Positions 11,153-20,554 of a DNA stretch of 64,000 bases are shown piece by piece. The DNA is from Adiantum capillus-veneris. Lineage: Eukaryota > Streptophyta > Polypodiopsida > Polypodiales > Pteridaceae. The stretch is taken from the NCBI GenBank assembly GCA_014529385.2, contig CM043943.1:154723092-154787091 (forward strand). Reading direction: 5' to 3'. The stretch's first letter is position 1; every line of letters begins with the position of its first letter. The position numbers and the translations under genes are program-made. The notes below the pieces were generated by a model. The model saw nothing but the letters and a program-made list of their open reading frames with translations, did not search any database and had not been told where the DNA came from.

Positions 11153-11404
11153 TGTAACAGACTTGGACACTCCAAGACAAGATTCTACCGCGACACGAGA
11201 GGAATCCACTTCAAAACAATTCGAAGTTCACAATTGATTCGAAAAGGCCCGGCGGAGTTCCGTGTCTAGAGATATTGGCCCCAAAGACTGACGCCCCTTT
11301 CAGTATTTTTTTTTGTATTAATTTGCAACTCAAAGTACAAGGGATGCCAAAAGCAGAGCCCCAAAAGCTGCCCCCTTTTAAAAAAAAATAAAGCAAAGCT
11401 TTAA

Positions 11405-11465
<61 letters not shown>

Positions 11466-11683
11466 TATGCTTTGCGTAGCCAAAAGCTGCCAAAAATCAG
11501 TGTAGCCAGTTTTTCGTACAGCCAGCCACGTCATCAGGTCTCGCTTTTTGCACCGTAAATCGCGGAGGGGTCCGTATGGCAGTGCCACGTCAGCAGCGCG
11601 AAATCTGGGCCACGTCACTACCATGTCAGCGTTTCACGGGGTGTGTGGATGTGTACTGGCTGCCACATCACTGGTTTGTGACA
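11153..11683 (-). repeat. 3' LTR of the minus-strand relative
   Basis: 531 bp. On the minus strand it starts TGTCACAAACCAGTG after the polypurine tract and ends GTCTGTTACA. It shares the GAAAGGGGCG core (about 11290-11310) and the terminal CTTGGAGTGTCCAAG with the other LTRs. A (CT)n tract at 11409-11463 replaces the shorter AGAGAG blocks of the 1983 family. Confidence 0.82.
11409..11463. repeat. (CT)n microsatellite inside an LTR
   Basis: 55 bp of uninterrupted CT dinucleotides inside the LTR, apparently expanded from the AGAGAG blocks present in related LTRs. Confidence 0.95.
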
Positions 11684-11697
11684 TACCCCCCTCTTGA
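11684..11697 (-). promoter_or_regulatory. Polypurine tract (minus strand)
   Basis: On the minus strand TCAAGAGGGGGGTA lies immediately before the LTR start, matching the tract at 8011-8023. Confidence 0.82.
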
Positions 11698-12242
11698 AAG
11701 CATTGTTATCGCCCTCGATTACGCTGCAAAACAGACAGAGGCCATAAACTGTCTTAGCAGACACTGACTATTAGTACCCACACACTAGGAACACACATCT
11801 AGCACATGTACCAATCGACAGTCACATTACAGGACATCACTTGACATCACATGACAAGTCACATTCAAAATTCATTCGGATCTCAAACCATAATCAATCG
11901 GCAACATATGTAGCAATCGCATCTAGATCCACTCAGGACCTCATAGATGCCCGATTGACTAATCCTTATTGCCACCATGTCTATCGAGATCGTTCAGACC
12001 GAAATGCTGCAGTCATTTCGTCTATCAGTTCCTGCACTCAAACAAGTCAAGAACAAATAAATATCATATTATCGAGAATTCAAGTTCATAAAGTCATACA
12101 ACAGAATACTGTAAGCCCACACTATCCCTGAAACTCAAAGAGTCATTAGTGACTTTAATATCAAAAATCGAGGCAATCTGTTATAACAAAAGTGGAGCGA
12201 CTCCCCTCTTGTGCATGAGTTCGGGGTTCCATTTAGAATAGA

Positions 12243-12713
12243 CTATGCTAATCCAAACGCTTCAAGGTAAAGATTCACAATCTGAGGAGTATCTGCTAGG
12301 TCCTCCTCCTCTATCCACTTCGCATCCAATGCAGGACAATTCTTGAATTTAACCAAGAACCGCCTTATCACTTTACCCTTAATCTTTCTGTCTTTGTGTG
12401 CCAATATCTGTTTTGGAACAAGGATCTCCTCGTTTTCTTCCACTTCGGGTTGCTCATGAGGCTCCCTATCTTTGGACACATTGCCTTTAAAAGGCTTCAA
12501 GAGACTCACATGAAAAGCATTGTGAATTCTCCAAGTATCGGGCAGCTTCAGTCTAAAGGAGACATCATTTATCTTTTCGGAAATTTGGAAAGGTCCGTAG
12601 TATCGCATTCTAAGCTTCGGAAAAAGCCTCTCCTTTCCCTTTTTCTTTCTCAGGCGTGCCTTCTCAAAACGTAAGAGCACCCAATCGTTCTCCTTCAATC
12701 GCAGGAGCATTGG
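12243..12713 (-). pseudogene. Integrase C-terminus and chromodomain
   Basis: An open frame from [16 protein letters not shown] through [14 protein letters not shown] to the chromodomain ([42 protein letters not shown]), ending GLA-stop. The chromodomain Trp is kept, unlike the copy at 7377. It is joined directly to RT sequence at about 12712 by a deletion. Confidence 0.85.
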
Positions 12714-13251
12714 TTAGGCCAAAAGGCATTACCAAAAACTCAAATAACCCAAAAGTCGTCCGAAAAGCTGTCTTGTAGACATCTCCCGGCGTGATTCGGA
12801 TCTGATGATATCCGCTCTTCAAATCGATCTTGCTAAAACACGAGGATCCCTGTAGTCGGTCAAGAATATCATAGATCCTAGGAATCGGAAATCTGTTCTT
12901 GATGGTGATTTTGTTGAGAGCTCTATAATCGATGCACATTCTCCAAGATCTGTCTTTTTTCAAAACCAACAACACTGGAGAGCAATACGGTGAAGTACTA
13001 GGCTGGACAAGACCCTTTTCCAAGAGGTCTTTCACTTGGTTCATAATTTCTTCGTTCTGGGCTCGGCTCACACGGTAAGGTGGCTGGTTCGGTGGTGTGC
13101 TTCCAGGTATCAAATCAATGCTATGATCCTCAAGACTAGCGGGTGGTAACTCGCCTGGCAGGCCCTCTAAAAAGCAATCGGCATGAGTGTGGAGAAAATC
13201 TTGGCGTTCTTTATCAAGTTCAGACATATTTGTCCTATTCTCATCATTCAA
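12700..13251 (-). pseudogene. RT, N-terminal half only
   Basis: Reads from [18 protein letters not shown] through the linker ([16 protein letters not shown]), [18 protein letters not shown] and [14 protein letters not shown] to [12 protein letters not shown]. It then runs straight into integrase C-terminal sequence ([11 protein letters not shown], out of frame). The catalytic YVDD, thumb, RNase H and integrase core are gone. Compared with the element at 1983 the deletion is about 1.85 kb. Confidence 0.87.
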
Positions 13252-13256
13252 CTATT

Positions 13257-13700
13257 TCAAAAGATCGAGTAAACAAACAGACTGGATTTCATTAATTTTG
13301 AAACGGCTGAAGCTGATACAATAGGGATAGACTCGCCTTTAAGTTTCACATCAAGTACAATGGTTCGGCCCTTTTTTGTAGTCAAAGTCGCTTTTCTCGC
13401 CCGATAGTCGACCACGGCGTTTTTCTTATGGTACCAGGGAATTCCTAGGAGGACATCACAACCTTCCACGGGCATTATGTAGAAGTCCTCGTGCCCCAAA
13501 TACCCCTGACAATGCAACCGAAGTTTGCCAATGACAGGTGTACTGGCTACGTCCCTGTCGGGTGCCGCTAGAACAGCCTCCGCAAGTGGTCCCATCCGAT
13601 CGGGTTTGATCTTCAGCCGCGCCGCCAATTCAGGTGAAATGAAGTTGGCCTTGGCTCCTCCATCGGGCTTCTTGGTCTTTCACTTTGCCCCAAGCTTGAC
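13257..13700 (-). pseudogene. Ty3 protease, frameshifted
   Basis: Protease C-terminal part is open (HEDFYIMPVEGCDVLLGIPW, VDYRARKATLTTKKG). Just before the active site a deletion of about 10 bp, relative to the copy at 4150, shifts the frame at about 13660, so DGGAKANF is out of register with what precedes it. Confidence 0.75.
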
Positions 13701-14957
13701 AAAGTTCTGTACTCTCGTCAATCGTTCTTGTGTCAGTACCCATGCAATCTGGAACCAGTCCTGCTTTCATCTTGCCTTTTCGTCCACGTTCCTCGGGTGC
13801 TTTTGAACCCTCAGGCCTGTCTTCATCTTTGTCGTTCTGTTCTTTTGGTGCCATTTTAGGGCACTTCGCGGAGATGTGCACCGTTTCCCGCATCCAGAGC
13901 ACTTCCCCTCTTTGATGTAGAGAGCTCTCTCTCGAAGAGTGAGCTTGGGTCGTGCATCCTTTTCTTTCTTGTTTGGGTTGCTCTTCTTCTTTCTACTTTC
14001 ATTGTTCGAAGTGTGTTCGGTCCTTCGCGTCATAATTCATCTGTGGGGTAGTTCAAACTGCTTGAATGAATGACAAAACCCCGTTTTGCATGACGCATCA
14101 GTTTCTGAATGGAATCTGACTTTTGCTCTAAGCAGTGATCTCGGATCTCTGTAGGAAGTCCCAAGGTAAACCGCTCAATGTGTTCTTTGAATTTCTCTTA
14201 TGAAATGAAGAGGCTGGTAGAAAAGAGCTCCAGAATTTCTCACAATATGCATCCAATGAATCTTTCTTGGTCATCCGAAGATGGTTCCAAGTAGTTCGTA
14301 TGTCGCGTTCGTACTCTCGAGTCAACCAAGAAGAAATGAAAAGCCTTTTAAATTTCAGCCATTTAACTGGCGCTTTCTTGTTCAACAGAAGAGTGGACCA
14401 CCAAGTTCGAGCATTTTCCTTGGAAGTAAGAGGTAATCCTCCGAATCTTGGAGTGCTCTGAGTAATGTCCTCCAGAGAAAGCTATGTCAAACTGCTGTAT
14501 GAAGGCCAAAACCTTTGAAGCAGCTCGAAATCTAGAAAACGTGTCATATTTAATTGACTGTCCACCTTCTTTAAACACTCGGACTTTCTTGCTTTTATCC
14601 TCCAGAAAGTCATACTGGTTGGCTTTATAGAAATTCTTCTTCTTTGCATAGAAGCTGTGATCATCGGAGTCCGAACTGTCTGAAGACGAGTCCTTTGTAG
14701 AATTGTCAGAGAAGCTGGGCAAAATCTAGGCTTCTTTGCCTTTTTCTTGCCCTTTCCGAAGCTTTGCTTTTTGCTTCGTTTTTCCGTTTTCTGTCTTCTT
14801 CGCTCAAGTCAGAAGAGCTAGAAGAACTATCAGAAGAAGAAGAAGAAGAACTGGATACTCCTTCAAATCTGACATGCTTTTTCTGCTTTCTTGCCAAGGC
14901 AAAAGCAGATTGACGACCCAAATAACCCAGGAAGTCAGTTCCTTTCTTCTGCTTTTT
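13701..14957 (-). pseudogene. Ty3 gag, broken
   Basis: On the minus strand: an N-terminal region with a long Ser run and acidic stretch (SSSDSSSSSSDLSEEDRKRK, 14706-14921), the segment FYAKKKNFYKANQYDFLEDK, the gag core (14128-14385: VKWLKFKRLFISSWLTREYE), and the zinc knuckle region near 13890. The knuckle is split by a frameshift: CSGCGK is in one frame and VHISAKC in the next. The element is cut at about 14957, so the true start is not present. Confidence 0.78.
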
Positions 14958-16079
14958 GTCTTATGGAGAGTGCTATGATCACGAACAAAGTGAGTGGATA
15001 TTGTGCGTGCAAGTGAATGAGACTGAGAGGAGGAGAGAAAAGAGATACGACACCCGAGAGGTTGTAAAACCCTCCTCCGAAGGCCCCACTCTCGTCGGCG
15101 AGAGTGGTCTAACTTTGATTGCACAAATGCGTACAACGACGATGCATGGACTGATGCAAATGGGGGCTATGTCGATGACGACGATGATGACTTTAGGGCT
15201 GAAATCGGTCTTCTTCTATCTGCTGTCCACAAGGGGGGAATTGCTGAGTTTCTGGGTGATCTTGGGGGTGCTTAACATGGCTGAAAATCCCTGGTTTTTG
15301 GCAAGGAAATTAGGCTGAATAAAAACGCTGATCAAGCCAGGCTTTTGCTGCGTTTTGCTGCTGTGTTCGTATGCTGAAAACTCTGATGAACTGCAAGTTA
15401 GGGCAGCGTTGTAATGGGCTGAATTCCCTGCTGTAGATACTGTCAAGGCTGCATTTTTCAAGGGCTGAAATTGAAGAGTAAAACGCTGAATTTGCTGAGG
15501 GTTTGCGATCCCAAAAACGCTGGGCTTTTGGGGCTGCCTGAAGGGGAGAAACGCCAGGGGATGGAGCTTGTAGGCGATGGCTTCTGTGAGGAAAATGCCA
15601 GGGAAAGAGAAGGCTTGATGGCGATGTGGATGTGGCCTCGCCAAGGTGCTTGGGGAGGGTCTTGTTGAGAGAGGGAGGGAACACCCGTCGCTTGGTAGCC
15701 TGCTGTGCTCCTTGCTCATCTTCCCTATTGTGCTAACTTGGGTTTGCTTATATATTAACTTACCCAATTTGCCCTACTGAGTTCCCAACAAAAGTCACTT
15801 ATTAAATAAGTGAAAAATGTTAAAAATAGGGAAAAATGGGATAGAGTCACTTGAAAAATCCCCAAACTGACTTTGATGGAATCTGATGAAAATGCTTATG
15901 CTTATGCAGTGTGCAACTAGAGGATATGCATCTACACTGAGTGACTGGGCATGCACGGTCTACGAATAGACTCACAAAAGTGCCAGATCACTTCTAATCT
16001 AACTTGACTGGACTTGACGGAAACCCTGTTATGGTGTAGCTTGTCCAGGGACACATAGGGTTGGATGTGTCACGTGACA
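14958..16079 (-). repeat. 3' LTR of the non-autonomous element, end missing
   Basis: On the minus strand it starts TGTCACGTGACA at 16079 and follows the solo LTR at 721 in order. It stops at about 14958, at a position equal to about 1846 in the solo copy, so roughly the last 100 bp are missing where it meets the neighbouring chromovirus. TATATAAG at 15754-15747 is its probable promoter. Confidence 0.85.
15747..15754 (-). promoter_or_regulatory. TATA box of the minus-strand LTR
   Basis: TATATAAG on the minus strand, about 325 bp inside the LTR, in the same place as the TATA box of the solo copy. Confidence 0.5.
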
Positions 16080-16092
16080 TCCCCTCCTTTTC
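16080..16092 (-). promoter_or_regulatory. Polypurine tract (minus strand)
   Basis: GAAAAGGAGGGGA on the minus strand, directly before the LTR start TGTCACGTGACA. This fixes 14958-16079 as a 3' LTR and gives the element orientation. Confidence 0.88.
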
Positions 16093-16422
16093 AAAGTGAG
16101 GTACTGGTACCGAACTGTATGGCGTCGAGGGAGATCACCAACAGCATCCGGAATCTTGGAAGGGACTCTTTGCCGGCCCACTCTGATGTGTGGGTCGTGC
16201 AGTACTTGAACTTCATCAAGGTCTGCAACGCTTGCTTCTTTGGGCCGCGTCGAAAGCGACACAAAGTCTTCTGTGGCTCCTTCGATGCTTCAACTTCGTT
16301 GAGAGTCCTGCTTCCTTCATCTTCAAGAATCTCCATGGCTGAAAATTCCTGAAACCATCTCCAACACAAAACCATGAACATACCCATGCCATATAAAGTG
16401 AAGGAAAAAAATCTTATCTTCT

Positions 16423-17291
16423 CTAAAGACTGTGTATGCAATGTCTATCAAACACATGCAAACAATGAGATCGAATCTTTCCTGTTTGATCGAAATCAAT
16501 CAACTGTGGCAAATCACAATGGAAATGCGCATGCTGGGTGCTCATACTATCATGTGCTCTTTCTACAACTGTGTCATGCCAAGGAAGAGACATGGAATGC
16601 GACTTCCTGACATACATACTTTTCAGCTTTTCACGAAAAATCCGCATACATTCGTGCTCATCCATGAGAGAAATGTGCTCAACATGCAATATGTCATGCC
16701 TAGGAAAAGGGATCACATAACGATGCTGATTAAAATACAGGAATCGATCACGAATGAAACATTCGAACAATGCGTGCGTATCAATCATGCGAACACATAA
16801 TACTTCCTGTGAGGGTTCTTTGGACCAAGGCTCGAGAGCCAAGATCGCTTCTTCTTGAATGATCGAATCGTCTTGTGGGGGTTCTTTGGACCTCGACTCG
16901 AAAGCCAAGATCGGTTCTTCGTGATTGATCGAATCTACAACGAGGTTAGCTTCGCTAGGAAAAGCATCCACTAACACATCATCCTTGTGAACAATCACAT
17001 CATCTTCATGCAATTCATCATGCTTGTCTTTTTATCCAAATCATCATGCAAATCATTATCATTCAAATCATCATGCTTCTCATAATCATGCAAATCCTGT
17101 GTGTCAGGCTGTGGAGAAAAAGAGATTGAGAGAATCTCCTTATCCCGAATCCTTTCAATCTTGTCCTGCATATTAGCAATGAGAGATGGAGAAGGAGCAA
17201 TGTCCTCTCCATGAAAGATAGTAGGAGAATCACTTTTGGCATTGAGAGGTTCACGTGTTAGCCTCAAAATCAATGAGAGCGTTAGTCTCAC
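16423..17291 (-). pseudogene. Unknown acidic ORF in place of pol
   Basis: I do not recognise this protein. Two overlapping frames (17291-16995 and 17013-16423) read as one ancestral ORF with a frameshift near 17010. The first part is acidic (DLHDYEKHDDLNDNDLHDD). The middle has an imperfect duplication (PILAFESRSKEPPQD and AILALEPWSKEPSQE). The last ~120 residues are rich in His, Phe and Met (FPRHDILHVEHISLMDEHEC). No protease, RT or zinc-binding motif is visible. It lies directly downstream of the protease, where RT would be expected. It may be an element-specific accessory region or rearranged remnant. Confidence 0.55.
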
Positions 17292-17631
17292 GAAACCATC
17301 GAATTCCCAAAATCATATTACATCCCGAGAGAGGAGACACAACAAATCTTCTAGTGAAGGCAGTCTGTTGAATTGCAAACAACACATCAAGGCACTCCTC
17401 CGTGATGAGAGCGTCCATACCGGGACGAAAGCCAGAGACCTCGATAGGAGATCTCGGACTAACCTCGAGGCGGGCTCTCTCAACAAGAGAGGAACTGATC
17501 ACATCATGCATACTACCTGGGTCAAACAATATGACAAAACGGTGCCCCGACGTACGACCATAACATTTAATGAGAGATTCATCAATGGGAGGGTCCTGAG
17601 AAACTTTGGGCACACTCGTGTTATCATTCAT
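17251..17631 (-). pseudogene. Retrotransposon aspartic protease
   Basis: 126-codon frame with the pepsin-like retroviral fold signature: FVILFDPGSMHDVISSSLV (D-P-G-S in place of D-T/S-G-A, catalytic Asp kept) and the C-terminal NMILGIRWFRETNALIDFE, typical of Ty3-type proteases. It follows gag in the same orientation. The frame ends at 17251 just after DFEANT, and matching sequence seems to continue in another frame. The Pro and Ser substitutions make activity uncertain. Confidence 0.78.
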
Positions 17632-17639
17632 TGCATTGA

Positions 17640-18690
17640 CAGAGGAAGTGGGTGCTGTGGGTTCTTTAGATTCATTCGATTCAAGCTTAGGACATGTTCT
17701 TTTTATGTGACAATGAAAACAACGACCTTCCTTAGAATAAGTGCTTTGTTCTTCCGACGTGATGTATCCTCCTACAATTCCTTGTGCTACCTTTTCATCT
17801 GGAGTAAGCTTAGGTTTAGCAATTGTGTTAGCCTTACCCTTAGATTCATTGGAAGAATTCTTTGTTGAGAGACTGTTGGAAGATTGGTTAGAAAGTTATC
17901 ATTCTTACCATTCTTACCGTTCTTACCGTTCTGCGGGTTCTGAGAAGTCTGCGAGGTACTTGTGGAAGTCTTGTTCTCCTTAGGCTTTCCTTTGTTGTGC
18001 TTCATCTCTTGGGAGAGAGCGATTGCTACCGCCTTGTTGAGATCCGCGGGGTCAAAGACTTCAACATCAAACTTGATGTATTCGTCTAACCCAAAGAGAA
18101 AAGCCTCTTTGCGCTCATCATCCGATTTGCGTAATTGAGTGCCTAGCTGCAAAACACGGTTAGAAAGAGACATGACTGGCATACCATGTTGCTTGAGATT
18201 GCGCCAATCCTCTTTCAATCGTGCGAGGTACGGAGGTGGCATAAACCGCGCCTTGAGCCTGTCTTGGAAATCAGCCCAATCGAAGGAAAGGGACGTGAAT
18301 CCGTCGGCTGCCTCTAGGTGCGCGGCTAGCTGTGCCTCTTGCCATGCATGGTACCAATTGATGGCATCACCGACAAGGTACATAGCTGCCGTCAAAACTT
18401 TGCTATTTCCTGTCTTCTTAGTTGTCGCAAAATAAGCATTAAATTGATGCAACCAAGAATAAATAACTGTAGCATCCATCTTATCGTTATACTTACTGAA
18501 AGTCAACTTTTCGGTGATTGAGTTGTTGGAATCCGAATCGTGGCTTGCACCACTTGAGGAACTCCCACGATCTTTGGGTGGTTCGGTCTTCGAGGCTAGC
18601 ACTTGGGAAATAAATTCTTGAGTGCGTACCTCCCTTTGAGCTTCACGCTCGGCCTCCCTTTCTGCTTTTCGTTCATTTTGTACCTCTTGG
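17640..18690 (-). pseudogene. Retrotransposon gag (Ty3 type) with a collapsed zinc knuckle
   Basis: The main frame is 18602-17787 (271 aa). It can be extended upstream in frame through an Arg/Glu-rich stretch (ERKAEREAEREAQREVRTQE) before the stop near 18700. The gag core is clear: FSKYNDKMDATVIYSWLHQF, GDAINWYHAWQEA, WADFQDRLKARFMPPPYLAR, SLSNRVLQLGTQLRKSDDER. A Gly/Asn/Lys linker (NGKNGKNGKND) follows, then, after a frame change, CFHCHIKRTCP near 17720. This looks like a zinc knuckle that lost the residues between the second Cys and the His. Confidence 0.82.
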
Positions 18691-18879
18691 GGGTATTAGG
18701 GACGGTTTAGGACTGAAATCCTAAACGTGCATATGTCACAAGACGGGCATCCCCCGCAGGTACAGGTGAATTCGGAGAGATTTCACGCGAGAAACATCGT
18801 CTGATTCAAAGGAGCTGGAGGACTTGCTACGGATGCGACCGGCTCGCGAAACGGAGCCCATTCTCTAGCTCATTCTCAT

Positions 18880-19110
18880 TTTTACTATTTGGCTCATTCT
18901 CTAGCATGCTTCTTGGAGAAGGTGTAGAGTCTGGAGTACCGGCTTGTACTGTGTTGATGCAATATAAAGAAATACCGAAAGGGGCGCCAAGGTTTGGGGC
19001 CAATACTCTCTGGGGTGGAATTCCGCCACTCCGTGTCGCGTGTCGTCTCTCTCTCTCTCTCTCTCTCTCAGTTCAGTTGTTATTGAAGTGCTAAAAGTCT
19101 ATTCAGTTTG
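18880..19110 (+). repeat. Fragment of a chromovirus-type LTR
   Basis: Contains GAAATACCGAAAGGGGCGCC (18969-18988) followed by GGTTTGGGGCCAATACTC and GGAATTCCGCC, matching the second half of the LTRs at 1983 and 8024. A short (CT)n tract follows at about 19050-19069. Neither LTR end is convincing, and no primer site follows. Confidence 0.65.
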
Positions 19111-20554
19111 TTCTTTTCTATTAGCACGCGGTGCTTAGCAACTACTAATCCAGTACCTATGCAAGAGGCTCTTGCCTTGGCAATCGCGCATGAACCCACA
19201 CAACTGTACATAAATATGAAAAGCCCTCGAGCCGAGCGTCACGTTTCTGTATTCAAAAGGGGAGAGAGGTGCGCGAGAGCAGAATCATCGTGCTACATAG
19301 TGCAAGGGAGCAGGCAAGCTTTCCATTAAAGCTTCAACACCTGCACCAACTACTCACACACACACACTGTAAGTCACACTGAGAGAGAGAGGCAGCCCCA
19401 AATGGCTTTTTGCGCCAATTACCAGCTGAGGTGGCAATATTTGACTTTCTGTAGGCTCTGGGCCGCCAAGTGTCCACTATGCCTTTTTGAGTTAATTCCT
19501 AGTACCCACCGACTTTTAAGTGTAGCGAGGGGCCCTAAATGACTTTGAACTGAGCCTAGACACCATTTTACTGCTCGGATTCCAGTGCCGACTGGACCGA
19601 CCATCTCGTGGCGACCTGCCCTTCCCAACTGCAGGTGAAACTCTCGGCCATCGGCCGTTTCACACTAGCCACGCAATGTCCGGCCATTTGTGACTTCAAA
19701 AGGAGGGTCCCAAAAATTAAATAAAAATCATCGGCGGAAAGAAACCAACAACTAAGGTTAGCAATTGCCACGTCTTCGTGACACTTGAGTATCTGGTTAG
19801 CACAAGTATCAACGTGCAGTTGATGCTGAAACTCCATCCTGTCGAAGTCGCTTGACGGGAATGGGCCATGCTCTTTCCTCGATTCCTCAGAAGAGGCCGA
19901 CTCCCGGTAGAACCTCCGTTGGTTTCTTCACTCATGCGAGTAGGTGGAAACAGTTTCCTCCCTGCCGGATTCACTGCCTGAATCCATGTGTGCTGCAGGG
20001 AAGAAGATGCTCTGATACCACAAATTCTAACCCTAAGACCCATCAAAGCTTGCTTTTTTGGCACGTATTGAGTGCGTGCGTGTGTGCGTGTGTGTTAAAA
20101 CCACACTAAATCAGGTAGCTGACTCAAATAGGTTGTCAGAAATGTAGGGAGACTCGAACATAGGACTTGCAACATTTGGAAAGAGGTTTGGGTGGTGGCT
20201 CACTTCCTGGGTCTCTGCAGCTGTTTGCCTCTTAGTCCTCTGCTTCGCTTTTCTGTCCTCTTCAATCAATGGACTGAGCTGTTATGAGACATCCTCCTGG
20301 TGTATCAAGACTCACGAGTTTTGGTATCCACTACCTGGTTGGAAAACTGTTATATATTGTATTTTTTTTAAAATTTTACAAATTGAGTTCTTAATCAGCT
20401 ATTGTTCTTGAATGTGTTCTACCTAAAGAAACAGTGCCTTCAAGGGTGGTGCAATGTATATTTGTAGTGTTGTTGACTACATTGTGAAGGTTTAATCATA
20501 GAACAGAACGACTTGCAATGTGCATGTATAACACATAGCTTACTCTTCTTGCAG
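19111..20554. other. No confident gene; possible LTR-element scrap
   Basis: Short frames on both strands show no family I recognise. On the minus strand 20009-20020 reads TGGTATCAGAGC, a perfect tRNA-Met primer site, so the sequence to its right could be an LTR and that to its left a leader with coding scraps (19568-19837). The base before the site is not a standard LTR end, so this is weak. Confidence 0.35.

Larger units (their letters stand above)
11153..14957 (-). mobile_element. Minus-strand chromovirus relative, internally deleted and 5'-truncated
   Basis: Read on the minus strand: gag, protease, first half of RT, then directly the integrase C-terminus and chromodomain, polypurine tract and 3' LTR. 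The second half of RT, RNase H and the integrase core are absent. The 5' LTR and primer site are missing; the element stops at about 14957 against another LTR. Proteins are close to those of the element at 1983-8646, so it is the same lineage. Confidence 0.85.
14958..18720 (-). mobile_element. Non-autonomous LTR retrotransposon: gag, protease, unknown ORF
   Basis: Minus-strand order: gag (18690-17640), protease (17631-17251), an acidic unknown ORF (17250-16423), about 330 bp of non-coding sequence, polypurine tract (16092-16080), 3' LTR (16079-14958). No RT, RNase H or integrase is present between protease and LTR. The 5' LTR is missing; gag runs out near 18700. The 3' LTR is the same family as the solo LTR at 721-1948. 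Mobility would have depended on enzymes from a partner element. Confidence 0.82.
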
